Source: Deltaproteobacteria bacterium
GTDB lineage: Bacteria > Desulfobacterota > Desulfarculia > Desulfarculales > Desulfarculaceae
NCBI GenBank assembly: GCA_020444165.1
Contig: JAHLLK010000056.1
Span: forward strand, 1-40,307
Direction of reading: 5' to 3'
DNA: 40,307 nt
Below, in pieces: positions 1 to 8,666 of this stretch. Below the pieces are notes generated by a model. It made no database searches. It had not been told where the DNA came from and was given only the letters and a program-made list of their open reading frames with translations. Both the position numbers and the translations under genes were made by a program. Positions within the stretch are counted from its first letter, which is position 1. Every line of letters starts with the position of its first letter.

Positions 1-204
1 TGAAAGGCGTCAACCTTATGAAACCTCTCGTTGCACCATGCGGATAGGCTCATCGTGCCATAGCTGTTTTTGGGCAATTCCCTATATCAGGCAGGAATTA
101 CTGGCTATAGATGGCCATTCCGCAACCTTTTCTCCGCTGGCCATCGCCCGCTCCCCTGGCGGCGGTCTCCGGCGGCGGCGGGAAAGGAGGTTGCCGCGGG
201 CGGC

Positions 205-2088
205 TCAGCCCTCCTTGGGCTCGTCGAAGCGGGCCTTCAGGATCAGGGTATCCTCCTCCAGGGAGGTGCGCACCTTGTAGGGCAGCTTGTGGAACAGCCG
301 GATCATGCTCTGGTTGGACGCGTTGGTCATGGCCATGAACCCGGCGATGTGATTCTCCCGGGCGGCCGCGGCCAGCTTCTTTAGAATAATGCCCGCGATG
401 CCGTGGCCTTGCCAATCCCGGGACACGCTGAAGGCCACTTCGGCCAGCTTGTCGGCCGGGTTGAAGAAGTAGTTGCCCAGGCCGATGATCCGCTCGAAGC
501 CGGTCTCCCCGATCACCGCCACGATGGTCATGTCGTGCACGTAGTCCACCTGGAATTGATCGGCCACCTCGCTGCGCAGGAAGGTGCGCTTCTCGTGCAT
601 GAAGCGGTTGATCACGTCCTCGCGCTCCAGGGCGTAGAAATGCTCCTGGATCAGGCGCTCGTCCGTGGGCCGGGCCGGCCGGAACAGGACGCTCTGCTCG
701 GCGAACTGGCGGGTCTCTTCCACCTTCAGGGGGTACACGCTGCGGATGGTGTCGGCCAGGGTGCGCTCCGGGCCCAACAGACCGATCTCCTTGGCGTTGT
801 AGAACAGCTCGTCCCGGAAGTCCGGGTGGGCTATCGAGATGAGGGCGATGGCCCGCTCCTGCAAATTCTTGCCAAAGAGGTTGGCCACCCCGTACTCGGT
901 GACCACGTACTGCACGTCGCCCCGGGGCACCACCACGGCCAGGTTCTCCATCTGGGGCACGATGCGGCTGGACTTGCCGTCCATGGTGGTGCTGGGCAAG
1001 AGCAGGATGGATTTGCCCTCGGGCGCCCGCTGGGAGCCGCGCACAAAGTCCATCATGCCCGAGACCCCGGTGAAGTTGTTGTAGGGCAGGGCGTCGGCCG
1101 CCACCTGGCCGGTGAGGTCCATGGCCATGGCCACCTGGATGGAGGTCATCTTGTTGTTGCTGGCGATGATGGTGGAGTCGTTGACGTAGTCCGAGGGGTG
1201 GAACTCGATGCCCGGGTTGTCGTGGATGTACTCGTAGAGGTTGCGGCTGCCGATGGCCCCGCTGGCGATGAGCTTGCCCTCGTTGAAGCCCTTTTTCCGG
1301 TTGGTGATGACCCCGGCCGAGACCATGTGCAGGATGCCGTCGGTGAGGAACTGGGTGTGGATGCCCAGGTCGCCCTTGTCGCCCAGGGCCTCCAGGGTGG
1401 CCTGGTAGCTGGAGCCCAGGCTGAGCTGCAAGGTGGCCCCGTCCTCGATGAGCTTGGCCACGTGCCGGCCGATCATATGCGCGCTCTCGAAATCCGGCGG
1501 CGGGCCCACGGTGAGCAGATCTTCCTCCAGCTCCACCACCACGTGCACCTGGTTCACGTGGATGAAGCTGCGGCCCATCACCCTGGGCATGTTGGGGTTC
1601 ACCTGGGCGATCACCAGGTCGGCGCTGGTGGCCGCGGCCATGGTCACGTCCACGGCCACTCCCAGGCTCATCCAGCCGAAGTCGTCGGGCGGGCTCACCT
1701 GGATCAGGGCCACGTGCACCGGCAACTGGCGGCTCTTGAACAGCCGCGGCACGGCCGAGAGGTTGATGGGGGTGAGGAAGCGTTTGTTGCGGGCCAGCTC
1801 CCGGGGTTTGGCCGAGCCCAGGTAAAAGGAGCGCACGTTGAAGCTCTGGGACGAGAAGCCGCCCCCGGCCATGGTCAGGGGCACGGCCTCCAGGCTCAAC
1901 AGGCGCACGATCTCCAGGTCGGGCAGGGAGACCGCGGCGTCGGCCAGGGCCTGCACCAGGCCTTGGGGTTCGCCCGTGCCGGAGGTGATGAAGACGCGTT
2001 GGCCGGGCTGGATCAGCTTGATGGCTTCGGCGGGAGTGCGGCGTTTCTGCAGGTATTCATCGGGCCAGTAGCGGGGGGTCCGAGCCAT
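205..2088 (-). CDS. Acetyl-CoA hydrolase/CoA-transferase fused to a C-terminal GNAT acetyltransferase domain
   Basis: 627-residue protein, about 200 residues longer than stand-alone acetyl-CoA hydrolase/4-hydroxybutyrate CoA-transferases. Residues ~15-440 carry that family's signatures: an FHPSDYVND stretch, MDLTGQVAAD, GMMDFVRGS, SSRIVP, VVTEYGVANL and AHPDFRDEL. Residues ~460-615 are a GNAT fold with the acetyl-CoA pyrophosphate-binding motif QGHGIAG, followed by the ASNQSMIRLF stretch typical of GNATs. The CoA-transferase half would exchange CoA between acyl groups, for example in acetate or fatty-acid metabolism. The GNAT half could acetylate a protein or small molecule, or act as an acyl-CoA sensor; its substrate cannot be told from sequence. 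ATG start, with a TGAACCCGAGGGAAA leader just upstream. The gene is monocistronic here, with over 500 bp of non-coding DNA upstream. The fusion is known in Deltaproteobacteria as a family architecture; acyl specificity is not determinable. Confidence 0.88.
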   Translation of the reverse strand: MARTPRYWPDEYLQKRRTPAEAIKLIQPGQRVFITSGTGEPQGLVQALADAAVSLPDLEIVRLLSLEAVPLTMAGGGFSSQSFNVRSFYLGSAKPRELARNKRFLTPINLSAVPRLFKSRQLPVHVALIQVSPPDDFGWMSLGVAVDVTMAAATSADLVIAQVNPNMPRVMGRSFIHVNQVHVVVELEEDLLTVGPPPDFESAHMIGRHVAKLIEDGATLQLSLGSSYQATLEALGDKGDLGIHTQFLTDGILHMVSAGVITNRKKGFNEGKLIASGAIGSRNLYEYIHDNPGIEFHPSDYVNDSTIIASNNKMTSIQVAMAMDLTGQVAADALPYNNFTGVSGMMDFVRGSQRAPEGKSILLLPSTTMDGKSSRIVPQMENLAVVVPRGDVQYVVTEYGVANLFGKNLQERAIALISIAHPDFRDELFYNAKEIGLLGPERTLADTIRSVYPLKVEETRQFAEQSVLFRPARPTDERLIQEHFYALEREDVINRFMHEKRTFLRSEVADQFQVDYVHDMTIVAVIGETGFERIIGLGNYFFNPADKLAEVAFSVSRDWQGHGIAGIILKKLAAAARENHIAGFMAMTNASNQSMIRLFHKLPYKVRTSLEEDTLILKARFDEPKEG

Positions 2089-2675
2089 GATTTTCCCTCG
2101 GGTTCAGGAGGTCAGCGGGATGTGGGCAGATGGGGCAATGATACCAGCCAGCCGGGAATGTTCCCCAGGTGAGTGGGGCGGAAAGTATCGCCTGGTGGTC
2201 TCCTCCGCCGGCCCTCCCCGGCCGCGGTGAGCCAGCCCGCGGAACTTAGGCCGCCCTTGACCGGGCTTTCCGGGGCGCGGAGGGCCGGGCCGCAGCGGCT
2301 GATGTTTCTATAGTCTAGCAAAGCGACTAGCAGGGTGTTGAAAAAGACCATCCATGGCCTTTTTCAACCCATCTTGGCAAAAGTGTCGTTTTGCCAAGAT
2401 GGACAAATTGCTTGCCTTTTCAAGGCCGCGCAATTTGGCGCGCCCTCCCCGGGGTCCCCAAACAAGCCGTAGCTTGTTTGGGGTGGTCCCTGGCGCGCCC
2501 CGCAGGCTGTTTTTCAACAGCCTGCTAGGGTTTGGCCCATTTTAGGTGGGCCCCTCCCCCGGATCGCCGGGCCGGCCCGCGCGTTGGGGAATCCGGGCCA
2601 AAATCTCCGCTGGCCCGGGGGCATTTCGGCGTGGTAGCTTGCAGGGAACCACCCTGCCAGGAAAGGAGGTGCCAG
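2089..2675. other. Non-coding interval with a hairpin-rich element
   Basis: No convincing gene is visible in these 587 bases. The divergent neighbours (the CoA-transferase on minus, the tautomerase-like gene on plus) must both be transcribed from here. The middle third is the inverted-repeat element listed separately. The remainder is GC-rich, and I found no clear -35/-10 pair. Confidence 0.6.
2327..2528. mobile_element. 202-bp inverted-repeat-bounded multi-hairpin element (MITE-like)
   Basis: The outermost 19 bases at 2327-2345 and 2510-2528 are inverted copies with one mismatch; each reads CTAGCAGG then TGTTGAAAAA. The terminal CTAG could be part of the repeat or a 4-bp target duplication. 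Inside are three more perfect or near-perfect palindromes: a 13-bp stem at 2371-2402 (CATCTTGGCAAAA arm), a 12-bp stem at 2457-2484 (CCCCAAACAAGC arm), and paired GGCGCGCC boxes near 2438 and 2492. There is no coding capacity. Terminal repeats, small size and lack of an ORF fit a non-autonomous miniature transposable element. A structured regulatory RNA or bidirectional terminator is the alternative. A lone half-end resembling its terminus occurs at 27088-27103. Confidence 0.55.
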
Positions 2676-3197
2676 GTGGCGCCACGGGCAACCAGGGCCC
2701 CCCGGAAGGCCTGTTTCTGGAACACGCTGCTCTGCCTGTGTTTTTTGGCGCTGCTCATCTCCCCGCCGGCCGGCCTGGCCGCGGACGGGGACGGCGCTTT
2801 GGCCACGGCCGATCCCATGATCCGGATAACCAGCCTGCCGCTCAAGGGCGATCTCAGCCAGCTCATGGCCCGGATCAGCGACGACGTCTGCCGCGACACC
2901 GGGCTGAAGAAAAACCTGGCCACCTATTTCTGGCAGACCTTCAACGCCATCTATTGCCCCGGCTGCGCCGCGGCCAAGCTCAAGGGTCCCATCTTCGTCG
3001 ATATCTACCTGCCGGCTTTCATCTCCGTGCCGGAGCGGAAAAAGCTCATGACCAGCCTGGCCGAGGCCCTGGCCCGCCACACGGACTACACCACCAAGGA
3101 CGTGTACATCGCGATCCGGGTCCAGGAAAAAGGCGAGGTCTATATCATGGGCGAGGTGCTGTCCAACTGGCAGCAGGTGGGCGGCCCGGACCAATAG
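2676..3197 (+). CDS. Exported small protein with a tautomerase-like C-terminal domain
   Basis: 173 residues from a GTG start placed by the SD GGAAAGGAGG at 2660-2669. An ATG further upstream in the same frame (2532) lacks a ribosome-binding site and would add implausible sequence. Residues ~15-36 (NTLLCLCFLALLISPPAGLA) form a signal peptide with a probable cleavage at GLA-A. The mature N-terminal part (~37-105) is unfamiliar and contains CPGC in YCPGCAAAK. From ~106 on, PIFVDIYLPAF...ERKKLMTSLAEAL...TTKDVYIAI resembles the beta-alpha-beta unit of 4-oxalocrotonate tautomerases. In true tautomerases the catalytic proline is the N-terminal residue; here it is internal, so normal tautomerase chemistry is not expected. 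The similarity is recognised by eye and moderate. Function unknown. Confidence 0.6.
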   Translation: MAPRATRAPRKACFWNTLLCLCFLALLISPPAGLAADGDGALATADPMIRITSLPLKGDLSQLMARISDDVCRDTGLKKNLATYFWQTFNAIYCPGCAAAKLKGPIFVDIYLPAFISVPERKKLMTSLAEALARHTDYTTKDVYIAIRVQEKGEVYIMGEVLSNWQQVGGPDQ

Positions 3198-3451
3198 CCC
3201 GGAGCGGCGACGGCCCCGGCCCGGCCGCGCGGCTCTCTCCAGCTTTGTCCCGCGCCCCGCCAACTTGCTGGGCCGTGACCGGGGAGCCTCTTCGCCCGGC
3301 AAGCCTTGGCCGGTAATTAATATTCGCACCATAGGGGTTTTCCCTTGCCATATCCCACCGCCGGGTGGTTTATTTTTTAAACATCCCTTTGACACGCAGC
3401 ATGGTTCCACTCGCCTGCCCCGACGCTTCCCACATAGCAGGAGAGGTTGAC

Positions 3452-5329
3452 ATGACTGCCAAGTTAACCCGGTATTTTTGGTGGGTGCCGGCCCTGCTCT
3501 GCCTGGGGCCGGTTTTGGTGGGGACCAGTCCGGCCTGGGCCCTGGAGGTGGAGATTGTGAGCCAGACCTCGGCCGGCTGCCTGGGCAACGGCCCGAGCCT
3601 CTGGCCCGCCTGTTCCGCTTCGGGCCGCTGGGTGGCCTTCGAGTCCACGGCGGACGACCTGGTGAGCGGGGACACCAACGGGGAGAGCGACCTCTTTGTC
3701 CGGGACCGGCGCACCGGGGATACCACCCGGGTCAGCGTGGATTCCAACGGCGGGGAGAGCAACGGCGGCAGCCAGTTCGCGGCCATCTCGGCCGATGGCC
3801 GCTACGTGGCCTTTTGGAGCAATGCCAGCAACCTGGTTTCCGGGGACACGAACGGCCACTCCGATTATTTCCTGCACGACCGCCAGACCGGCCAGACCAG
3901 CCTGGTAGGCCCGGCCATCACGGGAGCGAGCGGCCTTCTCCTCCAGCCCCTACCAGCCCTTTCCGGCACCGGCCAATTTGTGGCCTTCGCCACGGACGAT
4001 CCCGGCCTGGTCCCCGGCGACACCAACAACGCCTTTGACGTCATGGTGTACGACACCGTCAATGGGACCCTGGAGCGCGTGAGCGTGAACAGCAGCGCAG
4101 AACAAGGCGACGCCAGCAGCTTCGCCCCGGCCATCTCGGCGGATGGCCGCTACGTCTGCTTCGCCAGTTTCGCCAGCAATCTGGCGGCGGACGACACCAA
4201 TGGGGTGGCGGATATCTTTGTCCACGACCGTCAGACCGGGGAGACCACCTTGGTCAGTCAATCCACCCTGGGGGGGCGGGCGAACCGCAACTGCTTGGGG
4301 CCCGCCATTTCCGCCGACGGTCGCCGGGTGGCCTTTCTCAGCGCCTCGGACAACCTGGTGAACCTGCCCCGGGCCGCCGCGCCCCCCCTGGCCTCCGCCT
4401 TCCCCCGGCAGGTCTATCTGCGCAACCTGGACACCTCGGAAACCACCCTGGTCAGCGCCCGCTTGGACGGCGCCCTGGCGGCCCAGGACTGCGAGCGCCC
4501 CGCCATTTCCGGCAACGGGCAATTCGTGGCCTTTGTGAGCCATGATCCCGATCTGGTGACGGGGGACACCAACCTGTTGTCGGATGCCTTTGTGCGGGAC
4601 CTGACCACGGAGCAAACCACCCTGGTCTCCACCTCCGCCACCGGAGTCCAGGGCAACGGCCTCACCGATGAGCGCACGGCCATTTCCCATGACGGCTCCA
4701 CGGCCTTTTTCGCCACCCTGGCCGACAATCTGGTGAGTGGGGACGGCAACGGCTATGCCGACGTGTACGCGGTTTACCCCCTGGTGGGCCACCAGCGGCT
4801 CATGTACCGGGCCTACAACCTGGCCTTGATGTACCATTTCTTCACCACCCGGGCGGCCGAGTTCGCCAACGCGGTGGCTGCGGGGTACCAGGACGAGTCC
4901 ACCGGGGTGGAGCGGCGGCTGTTCCAGGTGTCCGACCAGGCCCTCTACGGCAACAATCCCCTGCACCGGCTTTACAACCCCAACGCGGGGCGGCACTACT
5001 ACACCTTCTCCAACGCGGAGCGGGACAGCCTGATGGCCCTGGGCTGGAATTTCGAGCGGGACGAGGGGTGCGTCTTCACCACCAGCGACGTGGCCCCGCC
5101 GGAGACCATCGAGATTTACCACCTCTATCACGCAGTCATCGGCACCCACCTCTACACTTCCAACGCCGCCGAGGTGGCCGCCGTCCTGGCCAGCATCCCG
5201 GATTGGCAGCAGCACCGCTCGCTCGGCTTCGCCTTCCGGGGGCCGGGGGCCACGGTGCGCGACTACACGGAACTCCCGCCCCACTCCACGGTGCTGGAGG
5301 CCGCGGCGCGGCTGGCCGGGGTCCGTTAG
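3452..5329 (+). CDS. Secreted seven-repeat beta-propeller protein with C-terminal DUF5648-type region (copy 1)
   Basis: 625 residues from the ATG behind AGGAGAGG (3439-3446). Residues 1-30 are a signal peptide (WVPALLCLGPVLVG...AWA). Seven repeats of ~50-60 residues follow, each with a core like SADGRYVAF-S-x-NLVSGDTNG-xx-D-xFxxDRQTG-x-T-xxVS. They are WD40/TolB-like blades, and seven predicts a complete propeller. The DTNGxxD segment in most blades looks like a calcium-binding loop (inference). Blade 5 has a ~10-residue Pro/Ala-rich insertion (LPRAAAPPLASAFP). From ~440 the protein has three imperfect repeats of YxLYNxxxxxHxYTxxxxE, characteristic of DUF5648. No enzyme motif, autotransporter or sorting tail is seen, so it is probably periplasmic or secreted. 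It is the first of three paralogs at 3.4-10.5 kb; its C-terminal third is closest to copy 3. Confidence 0.82.
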   Translation: MTAKLTRYFWWVPALLCLGPVLVGTSPAWALEVEIVSQTSAGCLGNGPSLWPACSASGRWVAFESTADDLVSGDTNGESDLFVRDRRTGDTTRVSVDSNGGESNGGSQFAAISADGRYVAFWSNASNLVSGDTNGHSDYFLHDRQTGQTSLVGPAITGASGLLLQPLPALSGTGQFVAFATDDPGLVPGDTNNAFDVMVYDTVNGTLERVSVNSSAEQGDASSFAPAISADGRYVCFASFASNLAADDTNGVADIFVHDRQTGETTLVSQSTLGGRANRNCLGPAISADGRRVAFLSASDNLVNLPRAAAPPLASAFPRQVYLRNLDTSETTLVSARLDGALAAQDCERPAISGNGQFVAFVSHDPDLVTGDTNLLSDAFVRDLTTEQTTLVSTSATGVQGNGLTDERTAISHDGSTAFFATLADNLVSGDGNGYADVYAVYPLVGHQRLMYRAYNLALMYHFFTTRAAEFANAVAAGYQDESTGVERRLFQVSDQALYGNNPLHRLYNPNAGRHYYTFSNAERDSLMALGWNFERDEGCVFTTSDVAPPETIEIYHLYHAVIGTHLYTSNAAEVAAVLASIPDWQQHRSLGFAFRGPGATVRDYTELPPHSTVLEAAARLAGVR

Positions 5330-5547
5330 GTCGAGGGATAATCCGCCGCCCGGCCGGCCCGCTCCCGGGCCGGCCGCCTGCCTATCCGCCCCGATCCTTT
5401 GGGTCGAAAAAACCATATTCAGACCGGAAAATATGGTTTTTGGCTTGCCAGTGCCCGCGCTTTTGTCGCAGATTGGCCTTGGCTCGACCAGCTTGACCCT
5501 CACCTTGGTTTCCCCCTCAAATACCCGCCTGCCTTGGGAGATACGTC
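5330..5547 (+). promoter_or_regulatory. Leader of propeller copy 2, with hairpin and a segment shared with copy 3
   Basis: A 12-bp perfect inverted repeat lies at 5408-5419/5430-5441 (AAAAACCATATT arm). It is followed by a segment, TTGGCTTGCCA...CGCAGATTGGCCTTGGC, that recurs with substitutions at ~8564-8602 ahead of copy 3 (CTTGCCAACT...CGCAAATTGGCCTTGGC). This implies that the duplication which produced copies 2 and 3 included their leaders. The hairpin could also end transcription from copy 1, although it is AT-rich and lacks a downstream T-tract. No unambiguous promoter was found. Confidence 0.45.
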
Positions 5548-7398
5548 ATGCCCCGCGGTAAACAGATCCCTGCCTATTGCCTCGCGCTGCTGGGGCTCCT
5601 GGTCCTGGGGGCCGGGGCCGCCGCCCCGGCCCAGGCCCAAACCACCGAACTGGTGAGCCGCCCCGCGGACGGAGCCCAGACCGACCATCATTCCGTCTCG
5701 CCGTCCCCTTCCGCCTCGGGCCGCTGGGTGGCCTTTACCTCCCTGGCCACGAACCTGGTGCCCGGCGACACCAACGGGGTCAGGGACGTGTTCGTCAAGG
5801 ACCGCCGCACCGGGGCGGTGGAACGGGTCAGCGTCTCCTCCAGTGGCGAGGAAGGCAACGCGCGCAGTGATTACCCCAACATCTCAGACAATGGGCGCTA
5901 CGTGGCATTTATCAGCGAAGCCGGCAACCTGCGGGCCGGCGGCCTGGTGGGCCAGTACGATTACTTCGTGCACGACCGCCAGACCGGGGAGACCACCTGG
6001 GTGGGGCCGGGGCCCTTCACTTGGCGTGGGGTTACGTATCGCTGGGCCCCGGCCATCTCGGCCGACGGCCGCTACGTGGTCTATGCCACCGGAGAACCCA
6101 ACGCGGCGCTCGGGGACAACAACACCTGGTGCGACGTGTACCTCTGGGACCGGGACACCGGGGCCACCGAGTTGGTGAGCGTCTCCAACACGGGCGATCC
6201 GGGCGACGCGGACAGCGGCGAACCCGATGTCTCGGACGACGGGCGCTATGTGGTCTTTGCCTCCGAGACCACCAACCTGGCGCCGGGCGCCCCCAGCGGG
6301 TTCGCGGAACTCCTCTTGCGCGACCGCCAGGCGAACCAAACCACCCGGGTGAGCGTGAATTCCGCGGGCGAGGCCGCCAACGGCGATGCCAACACCCCCT
6401 ATCTCTCCGGCGATGGGGGCTATTTGGTCTACCTGAGTTGGGCCACCAACCTGGCCGGACCTAAAACCGTGGCCACTATTCAGGTTTTTGGCCACGACCT
6501 GGTCAGTGGGGAGACCAGCGGCATCTCGGTCCAACTGGACGGCACCCTGAACGGCGCCCGGAGCTACGCCCCCCGGGTCTCGGCGGACGGGCGTTATGTG
6601 GCCTTCAACAGCGAAAACGCCAATTTGGTAAGCGGGGATAACAACAATCAAACCGACGTGTTCCTGCGGGACCGCCAAACCGCCACCACCCGCCTGGTCT
6701 CCCGGGCCACCGACGGCACCCAAAGCAACGGGTATAACAACTCAGCGGATATCTCCGCCGATGGCTCCACGGTAGTGTTCGACTCCACGGCCACCAACCT
6801 GGCGCCCGACGACACCGACGGGTTTGCCGACATCTACGCGGTATCCCCCCTGGTGGGCAACCAGCTCTTGATGTACCGGGCCTACAACGCGGACACCCTG
6901 GACCATTTCTTCACCACCCGGGCAAGGGAGTTCGCCAACGCGGTGGCCACGGGGTATGAGGACGAGTCCACCGGGGTGGAGCGGCGGCTGTTCCAGGTGA
7001 CCGACCAGGCGCTCCATGGCGCCCACCTCCTGCACCGGCTCTACAATCCCTACGCCGGGCTGCACTACTACACCTTCTCCGACGCCGAGCGGGACAACCT
7101 GATGGCTCTGGGTTGGCTCTTCGAGCGGGACGAGGGCTACATCTTCACCAGCCTGGACGTGGCCCCGCCCCAGGCCATCGAGATCTATCACCTGTACAAC
7201 ACGGCGGTGGGCGTCCATCTTTTCACGGCCAACGCGGCCGAGGTGGCCGCGGTGTTGGCCGGTATCCCGGACTGGCAGCTGGCCCGCTCCCTGGGCTTCG
7301 CCTACCCGGGGCCGGGGGCCACGGTGCGCGACTACACGGAGCTGCCCCCCCACTCCAGCGTGCTGGAGGCCGCGGCCCGGGCTTCCGGGCTCCAGTAG
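5548..7398 (+). CDS. Secreted seven-repeat beta-propeller protein with C-terminal DUF5648-type region (copy 2)
   Basis: 616 residues. The ATG follows TTGGGAGATACGTC, a fair SD. The signal peptide is MPRGKQIPAYCLALLGLLVL ending at AQA before QTTELVS. There are seven blades; the first (SASGRWVAFTS...VFVKDRRTGAVERVS) is nearly identical to copy 3. Blades 4 and 5 have lost the canonical DTNG loop (GAPSG and GPKTV instead), so any metal site would be incomplete there. The DUF5648-type tail (from ~430) differs from copies 1 and 3 at many positions, such as LHGAHLLHRLYNPYAGLHYY, whereas the last ~25 residues (ATVRDYTELPPHS) match copy 1. This patchwork suggests recombination among copies. It is followed after 126 bp by a strong bidirectional hairpin terminator and the inverted QueG-like gene. 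Role unknown; probably an extracytoplasmic binding or structural protein. Confidence 0.82.
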   Translation: MPRGKQIPAYCLALLGLLVLGAGAAAPAQAQTTELVSRPADGAQTDHHSVSPSPSASGRWVAFTSLATNLVPGDTNGVRDVFVKDRRTGAVERVSVSSSGEEGNARSDYPNISDNGRYVAFISEAGNLRAGGLVGQYDYFVHDRQTGETTWVGPGPFTWRGVTYRWAPAISADGRYVVYATGEPNAALGDNNTWCDVYLWDRDTGATELVSVSNTGDPGDADSGEPDVSDDGRYVVFASETTNLAPGAPSGFAELLLRDRQANQTTRVSVNSAGEAANGDANTPYLSGDGGYLVYLSWATNLAGPKTVATIQVFGHDLVSGETSGISVQLDGTLNGARSYAPRVSADGRYVAFNSENANLVSGDNNNQTDVFLRDRQTATTRLVSRATDGTQSNGYNNSADISADGSTVVFDSTATNLAPDDTDGFADIYAVSPLVGNQLLMYRAYNADTLDHFFTTRAREFANAVATGYEDESTGVERRLFQVTDQALHGAHLLHRLYNPYAGLHYYTFSDAERDNLMALGWLFERDEGYIFTSLDVAPPQAIEIYHLYNTAVGVHLFTANAAEVAAVLAGIPDWQLARSLGFAYPGPGATVRDYTELPPHSSVLEAAARASGLQ

Positions 7399-7524
7399 GG
7401 CAGAAGTTTATCCCGAAAGCCGAGGCTGGAAGTTTGGCTGAACGGGTCCCTCGATGGCGCACCTGGGAGGCCGTTTTGCAACCGCCTCTCACTATTCACT
7501 TAAAGTTTTTTGGGAGATAGGGGG

Positions 7525-7572
7525 TGTGGGGGAAAGAACCCTTTTTTTCAAAAAAGGGTTCTTTCCCCCACA
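7525..7572. terminator. Bidirectional hairpin terminator (TGTGGGGG-family hairpin 1)
   Basis: A perfect 23-bp stem (7525-7547 with 7550-7572) and a 2-base loop, with six T then six A at its tip. It sits between convergent genes (propeller copy 2 and the QueG-like gene), so it can terminate both. The outer arm TGTGGGGGAAA is shared with four other hairpins in this window. Confidence 0.75.
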
Positions 7573-7590
7573 TTTTCTCCTGACCGCCTC

Positions 7591-8376
7591 CTAACGGGCC
7601 AGGCAGGCCAGTTCGCAGCGGCGGCAGTAGCGCACTTGTTTCACGGGGTGCTTCAGGCCGGGTGGCGTCACCTGGCGGCCGGCGGCGATGTCGGCCTGCA
7701 TCTGCCGGTTGCAGCGGAGCCGGTCGTAGGACCCGTCCCGGGCCGGCAGGTGGTCTGGCGCGGCCAGGCCTTGGAACAGGGGCCGGGCCAGGGCCTGTTG
7801 GGGGCAGGCCTCCCGGCAGGGGGCCCGGCAGCCGTCGCAGGGGTCGTAGGCGGAAGGCGGGTCCGGGGGCAGGGCCACGGAGAGGGCCAGGGCCCGGAGC
7901 CGGAGGCGCGGCCCGTGGCCCGGGGCCAGGAACAGGTTGTTGCGGCCCACACAGCCCAGGCCGGCCAACACCGCCGCGTCCTTCAGATACACGCCTCCCC
8001 GGCCGGGGTGATAGGGCAGGTCCCAGGCCGTGATTCCGTGGCGTTCGGCCAGCCAGGCCGCCACCCCCAGGGTGATGTCGGCCAGGATTTGGTTGCCCTG
8101 GGTGCGCCGGGGCAGGTGCTCCTGCCACCAATCCAGCTCCCGCCGGCCCACCGGGTGGGCCAGGGCCACCACCAGGAGGCTGGCCGGAGCGGGCCTCGCC
8201 GCTTTTCCGGCCGGGGCGGAGGCCGATCCCACCCCGTCATAGGGCGCGAGCTGGGGCTCCAGGGCCGGGGAGGGCCCGGCCACGAGGCTTGGCCAAGCGG
8301 CCAGCCCGGCCGCGTCCGCTCCCAGGGAGCGGGCCTTTTGCTTGATCTCCTGGGCCAACTTGGCCGCTTCTACCAA
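7591..8376 (-). CDS. QueG-like ferredoxin-type iron-sulfur protein
   Basis: 261 residues from a TTG start behind GGAAAGGAG with 7-base spacing. An upstream ATG (8472) would add a 32-residue Arg/Pro-rich tail without an SD. The N-terminal half matches the epoxyqueuosine-reductase/COG1600 fold: AAKLAQEIKQKARSLGADAAG, GNQILADITLGVAAWL, and the conserved YLKDAAVLAGLGCVGRNNL. The C-terminal half carries two [4Fe-4S] clusters: CDGCRAPCREACP plus YCRRCELAC near the end. At 261 residues it is shorter than QueG (~350) and lacks the HEAT-like tail. It is therefore more likely one of the QueG-related reductases of anaerobes than the queuosine enzyme itself. It sits inverted between propeller copies 2 and 3; no functional tie to them is evident. 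Confidence 0.75.
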   Translation of the reverse strand: MVEAAKLAQEIKQKARSLGADAAGLAAWPSLVAGPSPALEPQLAPYDGVGSASAPAGKAARPAPASLLVVALAHPVGRRELDWWQEHLPRRTQGNQILADITLGVAAWLAERHGITAWDLPYHPGRGGVYLKDAAVLAGLGCVGRNNLFLAPGHGPRLRLRALALSVALPPDPPSAYDPCDGCRAPCREACPQQALARPLFQGLAAPDHLPARDGSYDRLRCNRQMQADIAAGRQVTPPGLKHPVKQVRYCRRCELACLAR

Positions 8377-8666
8377 AACTCTGCTCCTTTCCGGCCGGTC
8401 CCCCGGCCTCGCGGGCCGGCTCCGGCCAGCCCGGTACCTGGCAGCATAACCTCTGGCGGAGTGGCGGGTCAAACCGCCGCCGGGAAGCGGCCTGGGGCGT
8501 GAGCCGGACGAGGCCCTTGGCCCAAAAAAAACCTCATTTACGCAGTATATTGGCGTTTTTTCTTGCCAACTCTCCGGTTTTTCCGCAAATTGGCCTTGGC
8601 AAAATCAGCCTGGCTCACACCCTGTTGTCCCAAGCAAAAACCCTGTCTGCCCGGAGGAGGTGCGAA

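Noticed and set aside
403..2172. 589-codon plus-strand frame opposite the CoA-transferase gene
   Set aside because: His/Gly/Val-rich antisense shadow of a well-supported gene, as is usual in very GC-rich DNA.
3389..3394. TTGACA before propeller copy 1 as a promoter
   Set aside because: No -10-like hexamer at 15-19 bases downstream.
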